DNA of 64,000 bases from assembly GCF_900107775.1 (NCBI RefSeq), contig NZ_FNRF01000003.1, positions 620,001-684,000 on the forward strand, in the 5' to 3' direction. The first letter of the stretch is position 1; every line of letters begins with the position of its first letter. This DNA comes from Xylanibacter ruminicola. GTDB taxonomy: Bacteria; Bacteroidota; Bacteroidia; Bacteroidales; Bacteroidaceae. Shown piece after piece: positions 43,139 to 52,113 of this stretch. A model generated the notes under the pieces. That model was not told the origin of the DNA. It saw only the letters and a list, made by a program, of their open reading frames with translations, and searched no databases. The position numbers and the translations under genes are program-made.

Positions 43139-44278
43139 ATGCGCATACTTTTCCTTGTTTATCACGGCTTTTCTGATGCCAGTGGCATTACTAAGAAGAT
43201 TCATTACCAGGTAAAGGGACTTCGTGAAAATGGTCACGAAGTGCATCTATGCTATTACGACTTTTCTGATAATGGACACAGATGTCGCTATGTTGATGGA
43301 CAAGTTATCAAGGATTACGGAAAAGGTGCAATAGCAGGACTCCGTCAGCGCATCGACTACAACTGTGTGTATGAATATTGCAAACAACATCATATAGAGT
43401 TCGTATATGCTCGTTGTGCTCAGAATGCGAACCCGTTTCTGATTCATTTCTTTAAGAAACTAAACAAATTAGGAATTAAGTGTGTTACAGAGATTCCAAC
43501 CTATCCGTATGATCAAGAGTTTGTTTTGTTTTCTAGAAAACAGCGTTATGAATTGAAAATAGATCAGTTGTTCCGGAATCGATTGGCAAAGGAGATGGTT
43601 GGTATTGTGACGTTCTCTGATGCTGAACAGATTTTTGGCCAACGCACTATCCGAATAAGTAATGGTGTTGATTTTGACAGTATACCTTTGCATAATTATC
43701 ATGCTCCTGCTGATGGATCTATCCATTTGATAGGCGTTGCAGAAGTCCATATTTGGCATGCTTTTGATCGTATGGTGTCTGGGATAGGTGAGTATTATAG
43801 AAATACAAAGAACCCTCGTAAGGTCGTGTTCCATATTGTTGGTGGCGTTCATCCTAATGAGAGATACAAAGCAAATCAATTTCATCCGGGATTGCAGGCT
43901 ATCATCGATAAATATGGAGTTCAGGATAGTATTGTTTTTCATGGACAACTTTTTGGTGATCAGCTTGACGAAGTATTTAATCAGTGCTGTTTTGCTGTTG
44001 GTAGTTTAGGTCGGCATCGAAGTGGTATTACTGTTATTAAAACTTTGAAAAATCGTGAATATGCCACTCGTGGAATACCTTTTATCTATAGTGAACAAGA
44101 TAGTGATTTCGATCGCCAATCTTATATATTGAAAGCGCCTGCAGATGAATCTCCAATAGATGTCCTGCAGATAATTGATTTTGTAGATAATCATTACTTC
44201 AAGCCCGAAGATATTCGTAAAACAGTTGAACGCCTTTCATGGAAGATTCAAATGAGAAAAGTGATAGAAGAGTGTTAA
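43139..44278 (+). CDS. Glycosyltransferase, GT-B type
   Basis: A 379-residue protein beginning MRILFLVYHGFSDASGITKKIHYQVKGLRENGHEVHL, the N-terminal Rossmann fold of GT4-like enzymes. In the C-terminal half the usual E-x7-E motif is replaced by a different pattern, GSLGRHRSGITVIKTLKNREYATRGIPFIYSE, which occurs in a separate glycosyltransferase subgroup. It is a likely sugar transferase for the surface glycan. Codon use is AT-rich compared with genes before 40 kb. It converges on the next gene, sharing the last 4 bp. Confidence 0.8.
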   Translation: MRILFLVYHGFSDASGITKKIHYQVKGLRENGHEVHLCYYDFSDNGHRCRYVDGQVIKDYGKGAIAGLRQRIDYNCVYEYCKQHHIEFVYARCAQNANPFLIHFFKKLNKLGIKCVTEIPTYPYDQEFVLFSRKQRYELKIDQLFRNRLAKEMVGIVTFSDAEQIFGQRTIRISNGVDFDSIPLHNYHAPADGSIHLIGVAEVHIWHAFDRMVSGIGEYYRNTKNPRKVVFHIVGGVHPNERYKANQFHPGLQAIIDKYGVQDSIVFHGQLFGDQLDEVFNQCCFAVGSLGRHRSGITVIKTLKNREYATRGIPFIYSEQDSDFDRQSYILKAPADESPIDVLQIIDFVDNHYFKPEDIRKTVERLSWKIQMRKVIEEC

Positions 44279-45453
44279 TTCTCCTTTTCGATGAGTTTTT
44301 CCCATTGTGAAGTAATACTTTTTATATCAAATTTTTGTGCAATCGCCAAAGCATTTTCTGATTCTTTATTCCAATCTATACGTGTCGCTTCTTCTAACTT
44401 TAGTGCTAAATCGGCAAAATCTCCATTCCTAAAATATATGCCAAAATTGCCCATGATTTCCAAACTCGTTGGTAGGTCAGATGAAACCACTGGTAGGCCA
44501 TGAGCCATGGCTTCAACCAAGACCAGTCCAAATCCTTCCCAGCGTGAACTCAAAACATAAATTTGTGCTTCTGTATAATACTTTTGTATATCTTTAGTAA
44601 ATGGATGTATTAATACTCTTTCTTCCAAATGATATTTTTTTATAAGTTGTTTGTAAAGTGCTTCTTCTATACCTTCTCCAACAATGTCTAGTTTCCATTC
44701 GTTGTTATTCTCCGCAAATAAATGGAAAGCTTCAATAAGTAAATCAAATCCTTTATGTTTTTTTGAGAATCGTCCAACGGCAAGGAATCGTTTTGATTCT
44801 CCTTTAGAGATGAAGCCAGGTTCAAGTGTTAAGGGGTTGTATATTACTGTTGGTGAAAAATTGTGATCATATAGATGATATAAATCAGCATCATGATGAC
44901 ATAACACCACAACTTCATCAAGTTTCTTAAATTGGTAAACATAATGTCGTTTTCTTTCGGATCCAATATATAGTGATTCATCACTGAATAATGCTTCATA
45001 AGAATTATGTATCCATCCAATGAGTTTTGTGTTAGGAAAACTATTTCTTATGGTTGCTAATCTTGCTGCCAAAGGCGCGTGAACTCCAATGATGGTATCG
45101 AAGTTTTCTTTTTTTAATTCTTTTGTTAGGTAATGTCTTAATTCCGAAGGAAAAGAACTCTTGGCATAGAGATCGGAACACCATTTCATTTGAGGGCGGA
45201 GTTTTATATATAATCCGCTATATATCTTACAGATTTTTCTTTTGAATGTATTTGTTTTCGGATATTTTATATATCTATATTTTATAGAGGCTTTATTCAA
45301 GTCGTAAAGAGTGGTGTCCTCAATTTCTGGTTTATCAAAAGTCATAATTGTTACATCGTAGTTTTTTGCCAATTCTTTGGCAATAACGGCTGTAACTCTT
45401 TGCACGCCCCCTATAGAGAATATACTATCAACTATTAAACAAATATGCCTCAT
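44275..45453 (-). CDS. Family 4-type glycosyltransferase, paralogue of the gene at 41840-43045
   Basis: A 392-residue GT-B protein. [39 protein letters not shown] aligns directly with the product of 41840-43045. Similarity continues through [32 protein letters not shown] and [51 protein letters not shown]. Here the E-x7-E donor motif is intact. Its DNA is far more AT-rich than the paralogue's, so the two copies diverged in different backgrounds or came in separately. Its promoter is at 45468-45498. Confidence 0.92.
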   Translation of the reverse strand: MRHICLIVDSIFSIGGVQRVTAVIAKELAKNYDVTIMTFDKPEIEDTTLYDLNKASIKYRYIKYPKTNTFKRKICKIYSGLYIKLRPQMKWCSDLYAKSSFPSELRHYLTKELKKENFDTIIGVHAPLAARLATIRNSFPNTKLIGWIHNSYEALFSDESLYIGSERKRHYVYQFKKLDEVVVLCHHDADLYHLYDHNFSPTVIYNPLTLEPGFISKGESKRFLAVGRFSKKHKGFDLLIEAFHLFAENNNEWKLDIVGEGIEEALYKQLIKKYHLEERVLIHPFTKDIQKYYTEAQIYVLSSRWEGFGLVLVEAMAHGLPVVSSDLPTSLEIMGNFGIYFRNGDFADLALKLEEATRIDWNKESENALAIAQKFDIKSITSQWEKLIEKEN

Positions 45454-45467
45454 TGTTGTTTTTGGGG

Positions 45468-45498
45468 CAAAAATACATTTTTTTCTTCAAAAAACAAA
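45468..45498 (-). promoter_or_regulatory. Promoter of the minus-strand glycosyltransferase
   Basis: -33 TTTG (45498-45495), 19 bp, -7 TATTTTTG (45475-45468), full consensus, 14 bp before the ATG at 45453. Confidence 0.7.
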
Positions 45499-45530
45499 GA
45501 TGTTTGTGTTTTTTTTTGTATATTTGCATC

Positions 45531-46685
45531 ATGATAGATGGCAACAGACCATATAAAATCGTATATTGTACTCCAGCGTTGTATATGGCAGGAGGTGTTG
45601 AGCGTGTATTGACGCTCAAAGCAAATTATTTTGCAGAACACTTTGGATATGATATTACGATAATCTTAACAGAGGGTAAAGGAAAGCCTTTGTTTTATTC
45701 TTTGTCTGATAAAGTGAAAGTTATTAATTTGGATATTAACTTTGAGGAGCTATGGACATGTTCTTTCTTCAAGAAAATAATTATTTATTTGAGAAAACAA
45801 CGTCTCTTTAAGAAGTCATTGACGACAGAATTGATGCGAATTCGTCCCGACATAACTATTAGCTTGCTTCGTCGTGAGATAAATTTCATTACATCAGTTA
45901 AAGATGGTAGTAAAAAGGTTGGTGAATTACATATTAACCGAAAGAATTATAGAAATTTTGAAGAAAGTCGTTCAAATATATTTAAATTGTTGTTCTCCAA
46001 ATTGTGGATGTACAGTTTGATCAATAAGTTAAAGAAGTTGGAACGATTGGTTGTCTTGACTGACTATGATAAGCTTGCATGGAAAGAACTGGATAATGTT
46101 GTAACAATTCCCAATCCTCTGTCTTTTTCTCCAAGTAGAATGAGTCCACAGACAGAAAAGCGAGTTATTGCAGTAGGAAGATATTGCCATGAAAAGGGAT
46201 ATGATTTCTTGTTGTCTGCTTGGGCTAAGGTCCAAGCAGAGTGTACTGATTGGCAGTTGGTAATATTTGGTGATGGTAATCGCACTGAGTATGAGCAGCA
46301 GATAGATCGGTTGAATATAGATAGGATGAGATGTAAATTGAATGCAAGGACATCTGATGTCCACTCTGAATATGTACATAGCTCGCTGGCTGTATGTAGT
46401 TCTCGTTTCGAAGGATTTGGACTTGTTATTGTTGAAGCTATGGCCTGTGGCCTTCCTGTTGTTTCATTTGATTGTCCATGGGGACCACGCTCTATTATAG
46501 ATAATGGCAATGACGGTGTGCTTGTTGAGAATGGAAATGTTGATGAATTGGCAACCATTATGGTTAAATTAATGACGAATCCGGAAATAAGAATCGAAAT
46601 GGCAAATCGTGCAGCTCAAAATGTTCGTCGTTACGAAATAGATCAAATAGCTATGTTGTGGAAATCTTTATTTGATAATTTGTAA
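45531..46685 (+). CDS. Family 4-type glycosyltransferase
   Basis: A 384-residue GT-B protein. The frame is open to 45453, but the start is set at ATG 45531 (MIDGNRPYKIVYCTPALYMAGGVERVL) because upstream codons encode low-complexity Phe/Cys and overlap a promoter. The GGVER acceptor-side motif, VVTIPNPLSFSP, KRVIAVGRYCHEKGYDFLLSAW and SRFEGFGLVIVEAMACGLPVVSFDCPWGPRSII (intact E-x7-E) are present. A -7 box TATATTTG (45519-45526) ends only 4 nt before the ATG, so the mRNA may be leaderless. The next gene starts 2 bp after it. Confidence 0.9.
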   Translation: MIDGNRPYKIVYCTPALYMAGGVERVLTLKANYFAEHFGYDITIILTEGKGKPLFYSLSDKVKVINLDINFEELWTCSFFKKIIIYLRKQRLFKKSLTTELMRIRPDITISLLRREINFITSVKDGSKKVGELHINRKNYRNFEESRSNIFKLLFSKLWMYSLINKLKKLERLVVLTDYDKLAWKELDNVVTIPNPLSFSPSRMSPQTEKRVIAVGRYCHEKGYDFLLSAWAKVQAECTDWQLVIFGDGNRTEYEQQIDRLNIDRMRCKLNARTSDVHSEYVHSSLAVCSSRFEGFGLVIVEAMACGLPVVSFDCPWGPRSIIDNGNDGVLVENGNVDELATIMVKLMTNPEIRIEMANRAAQNVRRYEIDQIAMLWKSLFDNL

Positions 46686-46687
46686 AC

Positions 46688-47719
46688 ATGCAATACGATG
46701 TAACGATAGGTATACCAGTATATAGAGCTGTTGACTTCATTGAAAATACGTTGATTTCAGCGCTGAATCAGACTTTCCAAAGCATTGAGTTTCTTGTTGT
46801 TGATGACTGTGGAGAGGATGGTTCTATGGATGTCGTTAACAGACTAAAAGCAGAACATCCTCGTGGAAATTGTATTCGTATCATATGTAACTTTCATAAT
46901 GTCGGAGCTGGTGGTTCTCGAAATCGTATTCTGGATGAAGCTAGAGGTAGGTATCTGTTTTTTCTTGATTCGGACGATTTGTTGGAATCTGATGCTATTC
47001 AGTGTTTAGTAGATGAAATGAGGGATAAACAATTGGATGTTGTCTATGGCTCATTAAAAAGAATAGACAAAGTGCATTTTCATCCAGATCAGCTATATGT
47101 ATTTCCTGATATATACCTTCTATCAGATAATGAAATGGCATATTATGCATTCAAGAATTATAGCTCTTTCCAAATTTCAGTTTGCAATTGTTTGATGAAC
47201 ATGGATTTCTTACGCTCTAATCAGTTGCGTTTTATCAATGCTATTTTTTGGGAAGATTTGGCTTTTAGTTATGAGATGGTTACAAAAGTAAAAAGAGGTG
47301 CCCTTTTATCCAAGATAACTTATCATTATATATGTCGGTCAGGTTCTCTTTCGCATTATCAGGATAGGGCAGTGCTAGATAAAACAGAAATAATGAAGAA
47401 TGTTCAGACAATAGGATATCTTAAAAACAGATGTAAGGCATTGCTTGACAAACCATATCTTCCATATTTGTGTTATAATTTGGAAATGAATAGTTTTTAT
47501 ATCGTTTGTTATGTTTTGAAGTCTTCGGGTAGAATATTTCCCCCCATTTCATATTCAGAGATTCGCTATATTTTGCAGCACCCGTTAAGCTTGATTGAGA
47601 TCCTTCATTTTCGTAGAAAGCTTTTCCATAATATGTTCTTTTGGTTGTTGAATCGAATGTCATTCCCTTTAATAATGTCATGCGTAAAACTACTAGGAAA
47701 ATATAAAAGAGTATTATAG
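46688..47719 (+). CDS. Family 2 glycosyltransferase (GT-A)
   Basis: A 343-residue inverting-type glycosyltransferase. The N-terminal GT-A fold is clear: VTIGIPVYRAVDFIENTLISALNQTFQSIEFLVVDDCGEDGSMDVV, then NVGAGGSRNRILDEARGRYLFFLDSDDLLESDAI with the DxD metal site. The C-terminal 150 residues are AT-rich and poorly conserved, with some hydrophobic stretches. It is coupled to the preceding glycosyltransferase (2-bp gap) and is the last gene before a 275-bp spacer. Confidence 0.9.
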   Translation: MQYDVTIGIPVYRAVDFIENTLISALNQTFQSIEFLVVDDCGEDGSMDVVNRLKAEHPRGNCIRIICNFHNVGAGGSRNRILDEARGRYLFFLDSDDLLESDAIQCLVDEMRDKQLDVVYGSLKRIDKVHFHPDQLYVFPDIYLLSDNEMAYYAFKNYSSFQISVCNCLMNMDFLRSNQLRFINAIFWEDLAFSYEMVTKVKRGALLSKITYHYICRSGSLSHYQDRAVLDKTEIMKNVQTIGYLKNRCKALLDKPYLPYLCYNLEMNSFYIVCYVLKSSGRIFPPISYSEIRYILQHPLSLIEILHFRRKLFHNMFFWLLNRMSFPLIMSCVKLLGKYKRVL

Positions 47720-47994
47720 AAAAGTGTTGTGCCCCAGAGCTCATAGTCCGGGGGGAGAGACATTAGTTACGAGAATATAGTATTTCAGACATTTCATATC
47801 CTGTGTTATCTTATATATGAGGCAGTAAAAAAAATAAATTAAGATAAAACGTTCTATCTTTTTGAAAATCAGGTATTTAATTAATAAATACCCCAATTGA
47901 TGGGATACTATTAAATTTTGATTTTAAATATTTTTCTCTGTTTTCTTTGAAATCATAAATTATTTTCTTATCTTTGTAGCATTAATAATTAGAA
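47720..47994. other. 275-bp AT-rich spacer
   Basis: Contains a short GC-rich segment at 47728-47757 (CCCC...GGGG, too weak to call a terminator). The rest is A/T-rich sequence with no reading frame I can support. The promoter at 47946-47976 is at its right end. Confidence 0.5.
47946..47976 (+). promoter_or_regulatory. Promoter of the glycosyltransferase pair 47995-49968
   Basis: -33 TTTG (47946-47949), 19 bp, -7 TATCTTTG (47969-47976), 18 bp before the ATG. Confidence 0.8.
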
Positions 47995-48849
47995 ATGGTA
48001 AACTGGTACGAAAAATATTTGTCGATTTATGGAATACCATTCGGTGATGTTCCGCAGGATATCGTCAATGGTACTCATGATAGGTTGGCGGCATTGCAGA
48101 GTGATGTGCCGATAGTCAGTATAGTTGTGATTGCATATAATGAAGAAAAGCATCTTCAGGCATGTCTTTGGGCTTTGAGTGAGATAAAATGCAAATATCC
48201 GGTTGAGATTATCGGTGTGGATAATGATTCACAGGATCGTACATCTGAGATATTTGAGAAATCGGGTATTCCTTATTATACAGAATACCAACATAGTTGT
48301 GGATATGCTCGTCGTTGCGGCCTCCAGCATGCCAAAGGAAAATACTATTTTGATGTGGATAGTGATACTTTATATCCACCTATGTATTACGAATTGATGT
48401 TAGAGCAGTTGATGAAACCTGATGTTGTGGCTGTTTCTGCAACATGGACTTATTTCCCAGATGCAAATCATTCAAAACTTGGACTACGATTGTATGAGAT
48501 TTGTAGGGATCTATTTTTGTGGATTCAACATTTTAAACGTCCAGAATTAAGCGTGCGTGGCTTGGTTTTTGCTTACGATGCGGAGTTAGGAAAGAAGGAG
48601 GGCTACCGTGTTGATATAATCCGAGGTGAGGATGGTTCTATGGCTCTTTCATTGAAGAAATATGGAAAGATAGTGTTCGTTCGTGATCGTCGCTGTAAGG
48701 CTGTAACTGGATATGGAACTATTGGTGAGCAATCTCTATTGAATAGTTTCTTGGATCACGTTAAGTTTAATGCAAAGGTATTGGGCGTATTTTTCACCAG
48801 GCCGACCATTATGTTGATTCTGATGATAATCTGGTTAAATAACATATAA
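47995..48849 (+). CDS. Family 2 glycosyltransferase with C-terminal membrane segment
   Basis: A 284-residue GT-A protein. After ~38 extra N-terminal residues comes IVSIVVIAYNEEKHLQACLWAL, VEIIGVDNDSQDRTSEIFE and YYFDVDSDTLYPP, where the DVDSD block is the likely metal site, then RGEDGSMALSLKKYG, the acceptor-side ED motif. The last ~20 residues are hydrophobic (FFTRPTIMLILMIIWLNNI) and probably touch the membrane. It starts a new transcription unit with its own promoter and is followed 6 bp later by another glycosyltransferase. Confidence 0.88.
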   Translation: MVNWYEKYLSIYGIPFGDVPQDIVNGTHDRLAALQSDVPIVSIVVIAYNEEKHLQACLWALSEIKCKYPVEIIGVDNDSQDRTSEIFEKSGIPYYTEYQHSCGYARRCGLQHAKGKYYFDVDSDTLYPPMYYELMLEQLMKPDVVAVSATWTYFPDANHSKLGLRLYEICRDLFLWIQHFKRPELSVRGLVFAYDAELGKKEGYRVDIIRGEDGSMALSLKKYGKIVFVRDRRCKAVTGYGTIGEQSLLNSFLDHVKFNAKVLGVFFTRPTIMLILMIIWLNNI

Positions 48850-48855
48850 TGCCAC

Positions 48856-49968
48856 ATGCGAATCCTTTATACATATAGATCATTGGCCATTTGGGGAGGG
48901 ATAGAGCGCGTCTTAATAGATAAGATGAATTATTTGTCCACACAATTAGGTTATGATGTCTATATGTTGACAACATGCCAGGGAAGGCATGTGATTCCTT
49001 ATGCTTTGGATACTCGAGTACATTTAGATGATTTAGGTATTCAATTTCATAAGCAGTATCAGTATAAAGGCTTAAAAAGGTTGGTTGATAGCTATCTTCG
49101 AACAAAGTTGTTTGAAAAGCGTTTTAAAGAGAAGTTGCATGAAATTCTACCTGATATAATTATATGTACGACTTCTGACCCAGTTTATTCTATTGCAAAG
49201 GTTAAAGGCAAAATCCCTCTCATAGTAGAGTCTCATTCTATTTGTAAACGTACTTTGTTTGCAAAGGGATGCTATCAACGATTTCGTACTTTTTTGTTGC
49301 GCAACGGATTGCAAAAGTCCACCTGTATAGTTGCATTGACAGAAGGGGATGCGATTGAGTGGCGGAAAATTCATCCACATGTGGAGGTTATACCGAATGT
49401 TGTTCATCTGAATAATGGTTCTTTATCGTCTCTTACTGAAAAACGGGTTATTTTTGTTGGTCGTTTTGATTATCAAAAGCAACCAATGGAGGCAATTCGG
49501 ATTTGGAAAAAAGTGTTTTCTAAACATCCTGATTGGCACCTGGAGATTTATGGCGAAGGAGAGCAGGAGGTAGACTTGATAGAAAAAGCAAAAGAGTTGA
49601 ATATGAATATTCATATTCATAAACCTGTAGGTGATATTTTTGATTGCTATCGCCATAGTTCGCTTTTAATCTCAACTTCATTATTTGAACCATTGGGTCT
49701 TGTTATCCCTGAGGCAATGAGTTGCGGTTTGCCTGTTATTGCTTATGATTGTTCGTATGGTCCCGCTTCCATTATTCTTGATGGAACTAATGGTTTTTTG
49801 GTGAACATGAATGACCGAGAAGCAATGATAAGTAAAATAAACTTGCTAATCAGTAATGTTTCTTTACGCCAATATATGGGGAAAAAAGCATTGTTGTCTT
49901 CTTCTCAGTATTCTGCAGATATCATAATGCCTTTGTGGAAAAGGCTATTTGCTTCATTGGTTCAATAG
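48856..49968 (+). CDS. Family 4-type glycosyltransferase
   Basis: A 370-residue GT-B protein. The N-terminus MRILYTYRSLAIWGGIERVLIDKMNYLS has the GGIER motif. KRVIFVGRFDYQKQPMEAIRIWKKV and SLFEPLGLVIPEAMSCGLPVIAYDCSYGPASII (intact E-x7-E) form the donor site. The GGxER and CP/CSYGPxSII features are shared with the product of 45531-46685, suggesting a common ancestor. It ends 9 bp from the convergent Stealth gene. Confidence 0.9.
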   Translation: MRILYTYRSLAIWGGIERVLIDKMNYLSTQLGYDVYMLTTCQGRHVIPYALDTRVHLDDLGIQFHKQYQYKGLKRLVDSYLRTKLFEKRFKEKLHEILPDIIICTTSDPVYSIAKVKGKIPLIVESHSICKRTLFAKGCYQRFRTFLLRNGLQKSTCIVALTEGDAIEWRKIHPHVEVIPNVVHLNNGSLSSLTEKRVIFVGRFDYQKQPMEAIRIWKKVFSKHPDWHLEIYGEGEQEVDLIEKAKELNMNIHIHKPVGDIFDCYRHSSLLISTSLFEPLGLVIPEAMSCGLPVIAYDCSYGPASIILDGTNGFLVNMNDREAMISKINLLISNVSLRQYMGKKALLSSSQYSADIIMPLWKRLFASLVQ

Positions 49969-49977
49969 AGCAATTCG

Positions 49978-50991
49978 CTAGATTTCAAAGGATGACTTAT
50001 TTGGATATTTCTGATTAAGCATCTTTTCTATATGTTTATTGATGAAATCAAAGTCATCATCAGAACAGAAGGAAGTGTCATTAAGACAAATTGATGCGAT
50101 GCTAGTATTATTGATAGCCTTTTCAATCTTATCGATACAATCTCTTCCTGTAAGGTGAAATACCCCAAATTTTCTCTTTTGGGGATAAAACATATTTTTG
50201 GCAAATTGCCAATATCGGAAAATATACGGATTTGCAATTACTTCTTCTCTAAAGCGCGTACAACTGCGATACAAGAAGTCAGGTTCTTTATTCCATACTT
50301 CCTCAAAAGAAGATTTACGGAATGCTTGCTCTATGTGAAAGTTTGAGAATCCTACAAATAGTCTTTGCTTCATGAGTATACTGCTCATGATAATGCCTTT
50401 AATGCCAAGGTGTAAGCCAAACCATTTTCGTGGCGCTTGACAAACTGTTTTCCATCTGTTAAAATATGCATTAATAATTCCAATGTTTGAAAGCATAGAC
50501 ATATAGATACTAAATCTTTCTTTTTTTGTAAAAATTGGAACATTGAAACATGTTTCTTTGTTGCAGTCACATGGAAGGCCCTTTTTGAAATAATAATTTG
50601 GCGAGATGGGGCTGTTTATAAATACATCGTCATTAAAATAAACAAAATGCTCGGAAAGCCCCTTTATTTTGTGCAAGTTGAGTTCTATAGCACAGGAACT
50701 AAATGTTGGAAGAAGTTCTTGGGGCATATAGTCTTCATGCTTTACAAGTACAAGCTTGGGATTGTTGGGATTAATCCAACCTGGAAAAGTCCCGTTAGTA
50801 ACTAAAAATACTTTGTTTACCCAAGGAGCATTTTCTTCAACAGCACGAAACCAGTATCTGAAAATGCTCATACTCCTAAAACGAGCTTTTGAATTATCTC
50901 CTTTAGAACTATGCTTGTAATATTCATATTGCTTTTGCCACTCGGGATCGTTGGAGTCTAACCAAGTTACTACAAAATCTATTTTTTCCAT
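49978..50991 (-). CDS. Stealth-family hexose-1-phosphate transferase
   Basis: A 337-residue protein with the four Stealth regions. Region 1 is IDFVVTWLDSNDPEWQ. Region 2 is RFRSMSIFRYWFRAVEENAPWVNKVFLVTNGTFPGWIN, with NPKLVLVKHEDYMP. Region 3 is ELNLHKIKGLSEHFVYFNDDVFINSPIS. Region 4 lies near FSNFHIEQAFRKSSFEEVW. Stealth proteins include bacterial capsule phosphotransferases and the eukaryotic GlcNAc-1-phosphotransferase, which join sugars through phosphodiester bonds. This implies a phosphate-linked sugar in the surface polymer made here. It starts 3 bp after the stop of the family 2 glycosyltransferase gene at 50995, with which it forms an operon. Confidence 0.9.
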   Translation of the reverse strand: MEKIDFVVTWLDSNDPEWQKQYEYYKHSSKGDNSKARFRSMSIFRYWFRAVEENAPWVNKVFLVTNGTFPGWINPNNPKLVLVKHEDYMPQELLPTFSSCAIELNLHKIKGLSEHFVYFNDDVFINSPISPNYYFKKGLPCDCNKETCFNVPIFTKKERFSIYMSMLSNIGIINAYFNRWKTVCQAPRKWFGLHLGIKGIIMSSILMKQRLFVGFSNFHIEQAFRKSSFEEVWNKEPDFLYRSCTRFREEVIANPYIFRYWQFAKNMFYPQKRKFGVFHLTGRDCIDKIEKAINNTSIASICLNDTSFCSDDDFDFINKHIEKMLNQKYPNKSSFEI

Positions 50992-50994
50992 TTT

Positions 50995-52047
50995 TTATCT
51001 AAAACTATATTGAGTATTTTCTTTATGCATGTAATTGCTGAAAAAAGGAATGAAGGGAACTTTTTTATATATTATTTGCGAATATATATAGTATAGTTCA
51101 ACATAAGTATATGGCATTTTTTTTATCATAAATGTCAATATCCTCTGTCTGATTCCGTGCGAAAAGTGTATGCCGGGAGCTTCCTGATTTAATAGAGAGA
51201 CAATTTTTCTTCTCTCGGAAAGTTTTGTTATGCAGAATGATGCCTTATACATCATTATACAAAATGAGCAGTAAACATTCTCCTCTAATTTGTAAAGTGC
51301 ATTTGGGGTTATATTGTCTAAGTTCCTTAGTCTCCAAGTGTTTCCTATGGCAACACAATAACTTCTTGCTTTTTGAATAGAAAAGGATGACGAGGCCGCT
51401 CCTGGCCTGTCAAATCTGTAGATATATAATAACTGTGAAGTTTTTATGCATTGTTTTGCTTTTAAACAACACTCATGGGTAAAAGGTATGTCTTGATAGT
51501 TAATTCCGGGGATAAAGCTGATATGGTTATCTAAAAGAAAATCCCTCTTGTATAGTGTTCTCCAAACATAGCAATGATGAGGATTTAGTTCTTCAATGAA
51601 GAGTTGTTCCCCCGTTTTTTTCATGACTGTGATTTGGGGTTGTTGGGTATGTTTGTAGTTTTTTATTTCACTGTCACTCATTTTTAAAAAATCCGCAACA
51701 AGCAGGTCTACTTTTGATTCTAGTGCTAGTTCCAATAGCGAAGATAGACTGTTTTCTATTAGTACGTCGTCAGAGTCTGGCATGTAAATGTATTCTCCTT
51801 TTGCATTTTGAATTCCATTATTTCTTGCAACTGAAAGGCTTTGGTTTTCTTGGTTGATGATTGTGACGTTATTATGTTGACTGATAATATCCTCAATCAT
51901 TCCCATACTATTGTCTGTTGAGCCATCATTAACAATGATAACTTCATATTCGTCATCGCATAGACCTTGTTTAAAGATACTTTCAATACATGGGCGAATA
52001 TAATCCTCTACGTTGTATACTGGAACTATAATTGAAAGTTTTGTCAT
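50995..52047 (-). CDS. Family 2 glycosyltransferase (GT-A)
   Basis: A 350-residue protein with a clear GT-A start: LSIIVPVYNVEDYIRPCIESIFKQG, YEVIIVNDGSTDNSMGMIEDI, NQSLSVARNNGIQNAKGEYIYMPDSDDVLIENSL (DxD site). The C-terminal half has MTHEC-like and RRKIVS segments of low conservation and ends basic. It precedes the Stealth gene on the same strand by 3 bp. Its DNA is AT-rich like its neighbours. Confidence 0.92.
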   Translation of the reverse strand: MTKLSIIVPVYNVEDYIRPCIESIFKQGLCDDEYEVIIVNDGSTDNSMGMIEDIISQHNNVTIINQENQSLSVARNNGIQNAKGEYIYMPDSDDVLIENSLSSLLELALESKVDLLVADFLKMSDSEIKNYKHTQQPQITVMKKTGEQLFIEELNPHHCYVWRTLYKRDFLLDNHISFIPGINYQDIPFTHECCLKAKQCIKTSQLLYIYRFDRPGAASSSFSIQKARSYCVAIGNTWRLRNLDNITPNALYKLEENVYCSFCIMMYKASFCITKLSERRKIVSLLNQEAPGIHFSHGIRQRILTFMIKKMPYTYVELYYIYSQIIYKKVPFIPFFSNYMHKENTQYSFR

Positions 52048-52113
52048 CGGTAGATAGTATTGTTGTTATTTTGGGCAAATATAGCTTTTTTTTTACAAAC
52101 AACCAAACATTTA

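Noticed and set aside
45453..45530. N-terminal extension of the glycosyltransferase at 45531
   Set aside because: Encodes a low-complexity Phe/Cys/Lys stretch and overlaps promoter elements for both directions; the GT fold starts at 45531.
47728..47757. GC-rich hairpin after the family 2 glycosyltransferase
   Set aside because: Only four G-C pairs align and no T run follows; not a convincing terminator.
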